The notes beneath the pieces are model-generated. The model was not told where the DNA came from. It ran no database searches and saw only the letters and a list, made by a program, of their open reading frames with translations. A stretch of DNA of 64,000 nucleotides. Source: Nautilus pompilius (taxonomy: Eukaryota; Mollusca; Cephalopoda; Nautilida; Nautilidae). Position numbers and translations under genes: made by a program. Shown one piece after another: positions 1 to 11,310 of this stretch. Every line of letters begins with the position of its first letter. Position 1 is the first letter of the stretch. Location of the stretch: positions 1,983,001-2,047,000 of the forward strand of contig JACATO010000308.1 of the NCBI GenBank assembly GCA_018389105.1, written 5' to 3'.

Positions 1-43
1 TCTTAATGTCACTAGATAATTTAGTTATATTTCTCTATTCAAG

Positions 44-116
44 GGAACAACGTTTTACTGCTCTCATGGTTGGATTACTTAATGGTCTATCTATTCTTTT
101 TACTTCAGTTTTGAAG
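44..116 (+). CDS. SLC4-like exon A
   Basis: The exon completes an Arg codon (AG acceptor at 42-43) and reads [17 protein letters not shown] then LFTSVLK. It holds one transmembrane segment of the SLC4 membrane domain. The donor is AAG|gtaagt. Confidence 0.85.
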
Positions 117-3100
117 GTAAGTTAAGTGCAGCATGTTTAACAGTCTAATTACAGCAGTTTACTTTAGCAACACAAGCTTTCTCAAAAATGTTTACAGGTG
201 AGTTGTCAATACCAGAAAATGCAGGATAATTAATTTTAAGATCTTTGTGTTTATGAAATTTGTATTTACTTTCAAGCTGGTCATATTATACAACTGAATT
301 ACTTTAGTTTATGCACATTTTTATATTTTTTTTCAAAATGTGATTGGCATTTAATTTTAACAGTTCTTCCATGGTTTTAAAATATTCATAATAGTACATT
401 GTGTACGTTTTCGTTCAATCATTTAGTGGAAGAGAGATAACTCTGTAACAGTATTTTTGGTTTTGGATTAATGCCAATAAATGATGGAAATACTGAGGAC
501 ATTTCCTTGTGGAGTGGGCATATAATTGGACAGACCAGATGAGGGATTGCAAGGAGACAAAACAAAAATGAAAAACGTAACTCCTATACTAATTTGTTAG
601 CAAAAATACGTTTGAAATATTTGTTAACACCAATTTTCCAATTAAAACTCTGCAGCTACCATAAAGAGACGTTGAAAACATTTGGGTGACATCACTTTTG
701 TCCTTTGCAGTATATACCAATGCCTGTTCTTTATGGAGTCTTTCTTTACATGGGTGTTGCTGCATTGAATGGGATGCAGGTAAGCATTCTTTTCTTTCGT
801 ATGATGGGGAAAAAATGCAGCTGTAAGTATAACAACAGAACATTATCTCTGGAGTTTAGATGAATAAGGTTCACTAATATGTAACATTTGGTTTTCTTGA
901 AAACTTCATTAGTTTCTGCTGCAATAGCAAGAGAAATGTTTCCAATTTTTGATACTTAACAATCACTAATTGTCTAGTGTCTATTGAGATGTCACCAAAA
1001 CCAACCTCAATACTATGGTTATGGTCCCAGAAAGGAGCCAAAAAATAGTCTGCTATTAAAAGAATGCATGGTCAACTATTCAATAACAGGCATGAAATAC
1101 TGATAGCACAGAATATTTTTAAAATCACTTATAACTCATTTTCTTCATCTCTATGGCATAAAGATTTGTTTGTAACAGGGTTTTTTTCCTACCAGATGCA
1201 AAGCTTGGTGCCGGTCTTCTGAGCAGACCAAAGGAACATGACTTTCATGGATGATGTTTGTTCATTTGGATATGGATCTGAAAATAAACTAACCAACAAA
1301 CATAATTACATAATTAATGCTGCTGTTTAGTGTGTGTGTGTGTGATGCTTTATCAGAACTTTTTAGAAACACATTTGCAGCAACAATCCATCTTCAGTTT
1401 TTTTTTTCTTATTTGTATCTGTCTGCTCAGTGTATACTGCAGAGTATTTACTGACATTATACGGTATGAAGTTTGAAACTTCTTACCTTTGGGGTAAATT
1501 ACAACAAACAGAAACCGTTTTTTACCATTAGTATAATATTTATACACCGATTAATAATTTAATTTAGTTATTGGCAGAAAGCAGTTATAACCAACTTGCC
1601 AAACGAGAAGAGTTAATGTATGCATTTGTTGGTGCTGCTGTTTTACTAGTTGATATCCAAATGTTGAAGTACTGTATGATATTTTGCAATACTGTTTTTG
1701 GTATTATACTATTCTTGTTTTGGTGTAATGTTTGTACGATGTATTACAGAATAAAACAGCACAGAATTCCATCTGAAGTTAACCACGACTGACTGTTGTT
1801 GTTTTGATTTCAATCATCACTGTAAACACACAAGCTGGAGATAGATAGCTATGCAGTTTTGCTTTTGTTGATTCTTTACAGCAAAGTATAATGTAAACAG
1901 TCACTATTTACGTGTGATGGTTTTTATTTTTTTTTATGTTTCTATTTTTAGCTGATTGACAGAATTTTAATCTTGTTCAAGCCCCAGAAGTACCAGCCAG
2001 ATTTTCCCTACCTGAGAAATGTCCCACTGTGGCGTGTGCATCTGTTTACCTTCATACAAGTGCTTTGTCTCGTGATTCTGTGGATAGTGAAAAGCATGAA
2101 GAATATCAGCCTAATCTTTCCTGTTATGGTAACTGCATACATATTAGCTACTTTCTCCATATTTTCTTCAGACATTAATTGAAGACTACAGCTGCTACTG
2201 CTGACAACTATTTGCATTTATTAGGCAGTTAGTGAAAAAATAGCTTTTAAGAAAAATGTATTATTTAAAGGTAAATGTGAAATAAAACAAACAAATATAA
2301 TGCTTATTCAATTCTATACTACACTTAATTTTTTTCATTAGCTAAAGCTTATTATTTTCATGATAACCTAAAAATGTAATTAACTTATATAAATGTAATT
2401 AATTTATCACAGAATTACTTTGGATGATATATAAAGTGTCTTTATTTCCCAAATATTTTATTGCTGTGCATGAATAAATAGTTATACCTGTAAGCTTTTT
2501 TCATATGGGTTAGATGGATACAGATATAAAAAATCAGAGGGCCAGATCCTATTGGAGGTTATAGTTAGCTCATTTTGGCAATAAGTATATGCTTTGTTAG
2601 AAATATTTAAGCTTCCTTATCCATCTACGTGGTTTGGTAAGGCCATTCCAGACAGATACCAAAAAAAAAAAACATTTCCTAATATCAAATTGAAAATATT
2701 TCTTATGCTGCTTCTATCAATTGCCTATTAATTTATGTGCATTCTTTTCCAAAAAACAATTTTACAAATTCATTAAAGTTACTGCAAAAAAAAAAAGAAG
2801 AGAGAAATAACAGTAGGCCAAAATAGCTAGCTGGAACTACTAGCCTTTTTGCATTACTGAGATTACACAGTACTAATTATTCTAGTAAATCTCTAAATTT
2901 TTTTCCAAGATATCTATTTCCTTAACATAATGTGGGCTCCATTCCTGAACTGGACTAATGATCTATACATAGGAATTAAAACTGCTGCTGTTACAGTTAG
3001 CATATTTAAGAATGTACTGGCTGTGTGCATAATAGACTTACCCAATAGCACTTATTCAAAGCAGCATCCAAAAAATGTCGAGGAAAGAAAGTTTAAAATG

Positions 3101-4457
3101 AAATATGTTCTCATCTTTGAAAGCCAGTAAGTTTAAAATAGACACAGTTTATTTTTAACCAGTTTCAATACAACACCTTACTCTTGTTTCACTGTACCAA
3201 TAATACTGCTGTAGTTTGATAAATAACTGAAATTAATGGAAAGGAAATGTAGCCAGTATGTAGACAATAAATGATGTAGACTACAATGATACTTTGAATT
3301 TACTGTTTAATTTATACTCAAATAATAAAAATGAAATTCCTGTCGTTTCTAATTCACAGGTTTTGGCAATATGCTTCACAAGGAAAATCCTTGATTATAT
3401 TTTCACTCAAAGGGAACTAGCCTGGCTTGACACCATTCTTCCAGGAGTACGCAACAAAGAAGAGAAATGTCAAATCAGGGTAACAAATCTTTTGTTTGTT
3501 GTTTAGGGGCAATTAATTAATTTGTTATTATTTCTGTTTAAATTGTATTGACTTAGAAAAACAATTAACAATTTGGTTTAATTTAATTCTACTCATATTA
3601 AGATGACAGCTAGGGTTTAGTTCCTAGTGGCCCTTATATGTTGTTTGGTGCCTAGCCATTGGTTAGTTAGCTTGTCTGTGGGATTCTCCAGCTAGTCTAG
3701 TTTCGTACCTTCCCTAATCAGAAAAGCTTTCCTGAATAGAAACTTACTGTTCAAAATGCATAGTTGGCTGTAGATTCAGTGTGGGCCTTGTTGCCAGTGC
3801 AATATTCTTTTTATCCAAATTAAACAAAAATTTTTATTATTTCTGTTTAAATTGTATTGACTTAGAAAAACAATTAACAATTTGGTTTAATTTAATTCTA
3901 CTCATATTAAGATGACAGCTAGGGTTTAGTTCCTAGTGGCCCTTATATGTTGTTTGGTGCCTAGCCATTGGTTAGTTAGCTTGTCTGTGGGATTCTCCAG
4001 CTAGTCTAGTTTCGTACCTTCCCTAATCAGAAAAGCTTTCCTGAATAGAAACTTACTGTTCAAAATGCATAGTTGGCTGTAGATTCAGTGTGGGCCTTGT
4101 TGCCAGTGCAATATTCTTTTTATCCAAATTAAACAAAAATTTTTAACATATTATTTATGAAAAGAAACAAACAAAAAGTCTAGTATACTTCAAGAAATGA
4201 ATAGTGAAAACATCTTAACAGCATTTTTCTTTTTTCTTCTTAAATTCCAGGAAGAGGCAAATAACCAGGCTTTTGTCATGGAGATTACTTCTCCAGATGA
4301 TTCACTTTCAGATTTTTCAATGAATCCTTTAAGGAGTTTGCCAGAGAATAACAACATGCAACGAACTGAACCAGATATTATTCACCAGAATATATCACAG
4401 GTTGCTGAGAATAACGATTTTATGCAAAGTGATATCATTTACAACAGCAAATTATAA
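44..4457 (+). CDS. SLC4-family bicarbonate transporter, C-terminal exons (partial)
   Basis: This is the 3' end of an SLC4 bicarbonate transporter, a plasma-membrane protein that moves HCO3- with Na+ or in exchange for Cl-. Five exons join in phase: 44-116, 711-779, 1952-2128, 3360-3479 and 4251-4457 (TAA at 4455-4457). Each has AG/GT borders. The protein reads [11 protein letters not shown], then [56 protein letters not shown] and [15 protein letters not shown]. These are hallmark C-terminal blocks of the SLC4 membrane domain. Hydrophobic segments lie in exons 1, 2 and 3 and across the 3/4 junction. An acidic, Asn-rich cytoplasmic tail of about 70 residues is the last exon. The match to SLC4 is strong. 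The paralogue is unclear because the blocks mix features of NBC-type ([20 protein letters not shown]) and anion-exchanger-type (FKPQKYQPD) members. The upstream exons lie outside the window. Confidence 0.93.
711..779 (+). CDS. SLC4-like exon B
   Basis: The exon is 23 codons in phase 0: [20 protein letters not shown] followed by GMQ. This is one of the most conserved SLC4 signatures. The acceptor is tttgcag and the donor is CAG|gtaagc. Confidence 0.92.
1952..2128 (+). CDS. SLC4-like exon C
   Basis: The exon is 59 codons in phase 0. It starts [20 protein letters not shown] and ends SLIFPVM. It contains the intracellular loop after the GMQ block and the hydrophobic segment [15 protein letters not shown]. 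Confidence 0.93.
3360..3479 (+). CDS. SLC4-like exon D
   Basis: The exon is 40 codons in phase 0: [20 protein letters not shown], then [20 protein letters not shown]. It matches the SLC4 stretch where the last membrane segment passes into the cytoplasmic tail (compare TKRELSWLDDLMP in vertebrate SLC4A7). Confidence 0.92.
3525..4145. repeat. 309-bp tandem duplication (2 copies)
   Basis: The stretch 3525-3833 is repeated directly at 3834-4142. The copies look identical by eye over the full unit, including GACAGCTAGGGTTTAGTTCC and the ends in AAACAAAAATTTTT. It lies wholly inside the last intron of the SLC4-like gene, so it does not touch coding sequence. The identity implies a very recent event or an assembly artefact. 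Confidence 0.95.
4251..4457 (+). CDS. SLC4-like terminal exon
   Basis: The terminal exon starts [17 protein letters not shown] and ends with NSKL and a TAA stop. The tail is acidic and Asn/Ser-rich and is not conserved in sequence, as is usual for SLC4 C-termini. The acceptor aaattccag follows a good T-rich tract. Confidence 0.85.
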   Translation, partial: EEANNQAFVMEITSPDDSLSDFSMNPLRSLPENNNMQRTEPDIIHQNISQVAENNDFMQSDIIYNSKL

Positions 4458-4650
4458 CATGAAGCATGACATGCTCACTTTGACATCTTTGCTATTATTC
4501 ATTCATTTCTTTTTATGCTACTGAAAAAAAAGGAAAAAATACAAATTTTGTGTTGTTTTTCTTCTATTGCAAGCTCCTCATCTTTAGTAATATAAGTAGA
4601 AGTTCTCTAATTATCATTGCAGTTTTTTATTTGGACAAATTAAAATTTTT

Positions 4651-4656
4651 AATAAA
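4651..4656 (+). terminator. poly(A) signal of the SLC4-like gene
   Basis: AATAAA lies 194 bases after the stop codon, in AT-rich 3'UTR. Another AATAAA-like site follows at about 4710. This fits the transcript's 3' end. Confidence 0.6.
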
Positions 4657-4794
4657 ATATATTTATTTTAAATACTTAATGTTTTGTTTTTAATTTTGTC
4701 ACTTTTAAATAAAATTTAATTTTATTGGACAATTGTAGATTGTTTTTTTAGATATCTATTTTTTAATATCCTGGAAAGAAGTCTTTCTCATCTT

Positions 4795-5051
4795 TTCCAT
4801 ATGCTAACAGGAATCAACCTTAAGAGATGAATAAAAGTTTGGAAGCTATTTTTATATGAACTTGCTTTTAACAGATGCAGTAGAAGTGGACAAATAAATG
4901 ATCTTGTGATAAAGACAAGTAGGTTCCATATGCTAACAGGAATCAACCTTAAGAGATGAATAAAAGTTTGGAAGCTATTTTATATGAACTTGCTTTTAAC
5001 AGATGCAGTAGAAGTGGACAAATAAATGATCTTGTGATAAAGACAAGTAGG
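4795..5051. repeat. 129-bp tandem duplication (2 copies)
   Basis: The unit 4795-4923 (TTCCATATGCTAACAGGAAT ... GACAAGTAGG) recurs at 4924-5051. The only difference I see is one T in a T-run. It sits just past the poly(A) signal of the SLC4-like gene. Confidence 0.93.
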
Positions 5052-6449
5052 GAAGATATGACTACTAGAAATGAGAAGAAAATCTAGATGCAGTGTACTA
5101 GTTATTGCTGGGATTAATTCAATATTCTAGACTTGAGTTTGACAAAAAATATACCAATAACTAAATGCAGGTACATGGTGCTATTTTTGCATTCAGGAGG
5201 AGAGGCATGTTGATGAAAATAACCAAGAGAATGAATTACATGCAGATCAATGAAAAAATATTTTCTGAATTGGATGCTTTAAAAGCCAGCTCTTTCTCTG
5301 CCTTTTCAATTTCAAGTTTTACCTTAATTGAATTATCCAGAATCTGTATCTTAAACACTATTGGAACATTTACAATGGTAGGTACTATGCAGGTTGTTGG
5401 TTTTCATAGTATTCTAAGGGCATTTTCTTCATCACTCTAAAGATTTGGTAAACTCCAAGATGAACCAATAAATAAAAATGGTGCGGTATTTGCCAAAACC
5501 AATAAAATAAATTAAATGAAACATTAAAATAATTACATAAATTCAACAAAAAATTAAATAAACAGCCAGTAAATTGTACCTCTGCCATTCTCATCAGAAA
5601 TTAATACATAGATTGCAGCAGTAAAATGGGTGCAAGTGTACGATGAAACTACCTAAAATAATACGTAGAGAAAACTAGTAATTGACAGCATTCTCAGTAT
5701 GTGAAGGTATGTAAAATTTTTTTAAAAAACCAATTAATCCAAGTGCTTTGTTGGCAAAATTAATAATTTAAATTAAAACTCAGACATTCAAAGTAAATGT
5801 AACTGGCATAAAAATATAAATAGAGGAAGAAGAAAAAGAAGTAATTACTCAAGATAACAGTGAAGGAAAAATTAACTTCTGCTCTTGGTTTTTCTGCAGT
5901 ACCTAATTAAATCTTTTACCTTTCATAGTCAGCTACCTTAAATAATGTAGGTTCAAATTAAACACCATATTTGTGAAAATTCTTCATGTCATACTCACAG
6001 AGGTAGTTATTTACCAAAGGGCAGGAACCTTTTCAACTTATATCAAGTTCCTGTTCTCTCAAACTATCTAAGCATGAAATGTATGATTGCATTTAAATAA
6101 TGCATAGGGATGATTTCTCCTATTTTTCTAGTATATGCACATTTTTACTGACATTTTAGATGTAGTAAATCAGTGTGATAGATCTTGAACAGATTAATTT
6201 TTTTCTATGTTGAAGTATTTTTAACTAGAGCATTGCACAATTTCAATTGGCATCTTACCTATATTATGTTTTAACTATTTTTTATAGTAACAAGTACTAA
6301 AATGATTTTACCTATTAAGCACACTGCTTCATTTATTACCATTTTGCAACTTCTAAATTATTCAGGTACACAATTTTTTTCCTTTGTTGCTCTAGGGTTA
6401 AATCAACAAGATTCAAATTGATGCTGGGAATGGAACCAGTGAGACTTCA

Positions 6450-6635
6450 ACGGTAGGGAAGATCAGTCCAGTTACAGCACCAGTAATTTCTAATTAAATG
6501 TAAGATGAGCTATAATTGATGCCATTATGGTGCTTTAGCATTCATTATGTCAATTATAGTACATCTATATATTTAATTATGTATTACTGGTGCTGCAAAA
6601 CCTAGCCCCAATCTCTATCGTGATGGATGTTGGGA
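6450..6635. mobile_element. foldback element / MITE-like inverted repeat
   Basis: The arms 6475-6525 and 6547-6595 are inverted copies. CAGCACCAGTAAT on the left pairs with ATTACTGGTGCTG on the right, and AATTAAATGTA and TATAATTGA pair inside. A weaker match extends both arms outward by about 30 bases. The loop is about 21 bases. There is no coding capacity. It could be a small non-autonomous DNA transposon or a hairpin-forming transcript. I found no clear target duplication. Confidence 0.6.
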
Positions 6636-7599
6636 AGCATATTCAAAAACAATTCAAATATAAATATCCTAAGAAAAAAGCTGTCTCACTTGCATCCAAA
6701 AATGCAGGTGGAAAAGATCAGACCCAATTATCTTTTGCTTTTTAAAAAAGGAAAAATTTAAAAAACTGAAGAGAAATATGAAAAAAAAAGAAAAATTCTT
6801 TTTTAAAAGACTGGCATTAATTAGATATTACTTTAGTTTTTCAAATTTATATGCCAGGTCTTGTGATCTTTCATTTATGTAAAGGCTTTGTACAACTATT
6901 CAGTAACAAATGTACATAAACAATAGAATATTGTTCACTTCATTAGATTAATAGTGAGTGAATGGTTTTGTAACCAGCTCATCTTTAAATATAGTGCGTA
7001 AAGTTGGTCAGCATTTCCATTCTGACAGGTATTCCTAGGTCAAAAATATTTGCAGAGAGCAACATCTGGAAAGTATTATTTTGGTTACTAATGATAGCCC
7101 AAGCCTACACACATTTGTCAACATACTGTGACAAGCAGATCTTCTACTATAACCACAATCATAGGACAATGTTTCTATTCAAACAAAGAACCAGGTGCTG
7201 TGTGTATTTTTATGGGCTTTATTAATAAATCCAAAAGCACTACTAAAGCCACTCCCCATTTTTGTAGCCAGTCAGTGTGTGTGATATATAGTTGTGTTCT
7301 AACAGCAGAATATCTGGTATCTGCACCAAAATGAAGACATTTTTTAATATGGCCACTAAAATAATAATAAAAATCATCCTATGTTGTTTAAGTTGGCAAG
7401 GAGATGATACTATCTATCAAGGAATAAAGAGAAATATCTCTTTTTTTGCTTAAGCAAAAGTAAAATGCTCCTCTTAAGAGTCATATTTAGACACTTACTT
7501 TGTGAAAGTAGGTAATTATAAAATGAAGCGTTAATACATTTTAAGATACACTTGTTATTATTATTTCATAAAGAGTGGGTTATATATATCTTCAAATCT

Positions 7600-7860
7600 G
7601 CATGTCGCCTACTAGAGGAAACCACCTGGTGTCAATTTCCTAAACCAAGTGGGGGAATAACAGGGTGCAAAGGTTAGCTGCAGATTCACCACAGAAAGTC
7701 TCTACCAGAACTCTTTATTTCTAAGATATGGGAGGAAACCAATGTAAACAGCTGGTGAAGAGGAGCAAGAAAAAAACGTGCCATGGAGGTATGCAAAACT
7801 AAGCCAGATTCAGACTTGGACCTTCAATCAAGCAGTTTAATGATCTGCTATTGAACCACT
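7600..7860. repeat. dispersed repeat fragment, copy 1
   Basis: The stretch around TCTTTATTTCTAAGATATGG (7710-7740) resembles TCTTTATTTCTATATGTGGG at 51026-51050, with matching flanking words such as CTCTAC.AGAA and GGGAGG. Both look like pieces of one interspersed family. The block with GGAGGAAACC and CATGCAAA-like words recalls a repeat motif common in fish and invertebrate genomes. Confidence 0.4.
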
Positions 7861-9033
7861 GCACTATTCTTATATATATTCTGACCCTCTATTAAATCTG
7901 TGTAATAATTATTAGGAAATTTTGGGTTTTATTTATGAACTTACAAATTTTATGTGATGAGTTATGATAGAGAATACTTTAAGATATATTTTGTTTTATG
8001 AGTGCAGGATTTGTTCAGAGGAGATTAATAGACATAGGATGTTAAGTTAGGGAGATGTACTGGTGTTGTGGTATCACAGTTGATGTGCTGAAAATCTGTC
8101 ATGGATTAACATTGATGTGTATGTATGGGGGTGTAATCAATAACAGTAGCTGTGCTGTTTCAAATGTTATACTCTGGTTCATGTGGTATAATAATAATTT
8201 TTTAATAAAAGTTATAGCGATATAAACAACCATACCATGAAAATATACAACAATACTGTTTTTTATGCCAATAAAATTTGTTGTGAAGGTGGATCAGCAG
8301 CTCCTGGATTATTTGGATTATAACTGTAAAAAAAGAAAAAAATTATACACTTGTTTACTATGATGTTACAAAAAAACAAAGCAAACATTACTACACACTG
8401 GTAACTTTTAAAATCAAATTTGTTTCATTATCATTCCGTCCTTGAGCAATATTTTAATTTTTTTTAAATCTGAGAAAAATCACCTCGTTTCATGCCCCAG
8501 TTTATGCCCAATGGTGCTGTAGTTTTATACTGAAATAAGTTCATACTTCAGGAAAAGATGAATTAAAGAACTTAATTTGAGAATAAATCACCAAATATTT
8601 TGTCACAAATTCTTAAACATTTTCCACATTTATTATGTTTAAGAAGCTGCTACCTTTTTGGCAGAACTTGCTTTTAAAATGTATTTACCTCAAATAAAAT
8701 AATCAATGAGGTAACAGAAAAATGTATGTATAAATTCTGTCAGGAGTTTGAAAGGCAAGAAACAGGATATGTACAATGTTTCCAGTTGAAAGTTAAAAAT
8801 CAGCTGGCTTTCTAAAATAGAGTGTTTTCTGTTAGTCTGGTAACTGCTATTTAAAGCCACTGGTTGAGAACAAAATGACTATGTATATTTTGTTCAGAAA
8901 CATTGCAGCAGTAACCAACAGGGATGTTCAAGTGAAAACTGGCTGAAATAGCAATGTCATAATAGAATCTGGCCACATATTATTTGAACAGCTCTACTAA
9001 TATTGCTCTCTTTAAGATATTTGTTAGAGCTCT

Positions 9034-9054
9034 ATCATCATCATCATCATCATC
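9034..9054. repeat. ATC trinucleotide microsatellite
   Basis: About seven ATC units in AT-rich intergenic DNA. Confidence 0.85.
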
Positions 9055-10153
9055 TTCACACTAGCAGTCAGTCAGACAGACCATAGGGCCAGTCATTGCC
9101 CAAATCCCACTTAGCGAACTGACAAAGAAACTGATATATAAACAATGAATGCAAATTATTCTTAGAACAACAACACAGCAACCATCCTCTTTGGAAGAGA
9201 TTCGTGATGCCACTAGTTCTCTTCCTCATTATCTTGAATATCTACTGTAGGCTGAGTTAACCTGGGAGGACCAGCCATGAACAGGAAATTAACCCACATT
9301 GCTAGTGCGATCAGCAAAACCTTGGCCATTTGATCTTTAATTACTACTACTATTGGTAAAAGAAAGTAAAAGTGGAATGTATATTGATCAGCAATTAGTA
9401 TAGTTATAATAAGTCACTTTTCTAAAATTTGGTTTAAATTAACTAAGGTTTGGGTGGTAACTATATTTAACAGTCTAAAACTAAGTCAATACTAGTAATT
9501 TTTTCTTCTTTTTCATTTGTTTTAGTATTTCTCCAAAGTAATTTATTTACTTAATATTGATGCACGTTTGGAAATTTCTTTGGAATGCAGGTCGTAATAA
9601 AAAATTGTAGGTATTTAAATCATTTTAAAATTAAAAATTGGTTCCGCTTGCAGTGATGTTAATTAAAGGTCAAATCTCAAGTAAAAATTTTCCTCTAATA
9701 TTACAACACCTAGCATACACTAACTACAACCCTATGTATCAATACTTACTAGCATGACCATTTTTTTTTTTAAAAAAAATAATATTTATTTAATATAATT
9801 TAATAATAATCACAACTTTGTTCTGAAGGAGAGTAAATTTCGTTCCGCTTTATTACAGTTGTGCATTTTAGTTCGACTGCTGCTCGTCTCGTTTTCGTTG
9901 GATCTGTCTGTGCGTCGTTGAAGTTGGAAAATGACGCTTATGAAAGGGTACGTTTTTGGTTTCGGTTTTTATGGCGCTAATTTCCTTCTTAGATTTTTGA
10001 TAATTTTGTTTTATCTCCGTCTGGAACTTTGATATTGTTGTTTGGCGTGTGTACGCCGTCATTACTCGCGTCGTTTTACCAGGTCTGTGGTGCGAATAGA
10101 AACCTTAAAACGATGGGGTTTGCCAACCCCCCCCTACTCCCCCTCCCCTCCTC

Positions 10154-10390
10154 TCCTCTCACACACAGGGCGGCTGTAGTCGGCGGTAGGTACCCGCCCG
10201 AGGGGGCGCCCCCTCCTCTCACACACAGGGCAGTAGTCGGCGGTAGGTACCCGCCCGAGGGGGCGCCCCCTCCTCTCACACACAGGGCGGCAGTAGTCGG
10301 CGGTAGGTACCCGCCCGAGGGGGCGCCCCCTCCTCTCACACACAGGGCAGCAGTAGGCGGCGGTAGGTACCCGCCCGAGGGGGCGCCCCC
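10154..10390. repeat. GC-rich minisatellite, 4 copies of about 60 bp
   Basis: Units begin at 10154, 10214, 10271 and 10331 with TCCTCTCACACACAGGG and run into GGCGGTAGGTACCCGCCCGA and GGGGGCGCC. Lengths are 60, 57, 60 and 60 bases. The 57-base copy lacks three bases. Every unit carries several CpGs and a GGGCGCC-type GC box. Because the lengths are multiples of three, several frames stay open on both strands, so those frames are not evidence of a protein. Confidence 0.93.
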
Positions 10391-10957
10391 CCACCCGTCG
10401 GACTCCGGTACTGAAATGTCCATTTATTGGGGAGTGAGTGGACCCCTTCGATCCTCCTATCTGTCTGATGGTCGTAAATAAAGTCCTTAAAAACGCACAC
10501 ACAGTCATCTCTGTAATGCGGTTTCTTTTTCGAAAATTGTAATAACTTTGTTGCGAATTCCTATTTGTTTGAGGTTACTTCGCCTGTTACATACCAGTGA
10601 TTAATAGTAGTGTTTTGAGGAAACGTGAGTACAAAATTAGCGTAATTTTACACACCCACCCCCCCCAACCAAAGGTGGGTGGTGGTTTCCCGTTACGTAC
10701 GGCTTTTAAAACTCCAGGTAAAAGAGAGAATTTTTCTTCTTTCACCGAGAAATTAGGTAAGTAAGTGATATTGACAATCACCAGAAGCTCTTCTGAGTAA
10801 TGATAATAGGGCAATATGTAAACGAAAGGCGGAAATGACTCTCATCTTTTGGTTCTTACTGAAAAGAAAACGAAAGTACTTTCGGACGAGTTAGAGATTC
10901 ACAATGAAAGGAATAAGTATTAGCACTAAAGGATAAAGAGAGATCTGGCTCCAGGAA

Positions 10958-11310
10958 GAACAGGTAAAAAGACAGCTGCCTCAGAAGTGGACAAGTTGGA
11001 GGAGATCTGTGAAAAGAGCCTAACTATTACAAAAAATTTTCTGAATAATATTGAATAAATCTATTTAAAATCCACTTCAATAAATGCAAATGTATGAGGT
11101 GATAGCCAATAGTGTGAATTCCTTAAGCGATTTGAAACCTTAGAAGAAAACAACAAAGCAGCCACTCAGAAGCTTGTGGCTTTGGCTGAAGTTTGCGTAG
11201 TTATCATGTAGAAACTTACTACAAATAGTGTGATCTTGCATCATGTGTAGGCAGAAAAACAAGTAGATGTACAGGACAGTAATTTGCAAATCACAACCAA
11301 ACAGAAACTC
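10958..11310 (+). pseudogene. possible decayed coding remnant or 5' exon
   Basis: Broken frames read like a small coiled-coil protein: VDKLEEICEKSLTITKNFLN, ETLEENNKAATQKLVALAEV and AEKQVDVQDSNLQITTKQKL. In-frame stops and frame changes separate them. The last ends at a strong donor (CTC|gtaagt). I do not recognise the family. It may be a retrocopy remnant, or part may be 5'UTR of CWC22. Confidence 0.25.

Larger units (their letters stand above)
5052..9850. other. gene-poor intergenic region
   Basis: This is AT-rich DNA between the SLC4-like gene and the CWC22 promoter zone. Its short open frames lack splice context or family resemblance. I see a foldback element (6450-6635), a dispersed-repeat fragment (7600-7860) and an ATC run (9034-9054), and nothing else I can support. 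Confidence 0.6.
9850..11310 (+). promoter_or_regulatory. probable promoter / 5'UTR zone of CWC22
   Basis: CpG dinucleotides and GC content rise sharply at about 9840-10560, against a very AT-rich background. This lies 1.7-2.4 kb upstream of the first CWC22 coding exon and on its strand. Good 5' splice sites follow: AAAC|gtgagt near 10625, TTAG|gtaagtaag near 10754 and CTC|gtaagt near 11309. Any of them could end a non-coding first exon. No TATA box is obvious. The exact start site cannot be fixed from sequence. Confidence 0.4.

Noticed and set aside
10029-10508. Three overlapping open frames on both strands over the minisatellite
   Set aside because: Repeat units of 57-60 bases keep every phase open. 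No protein-like conservation is seen.
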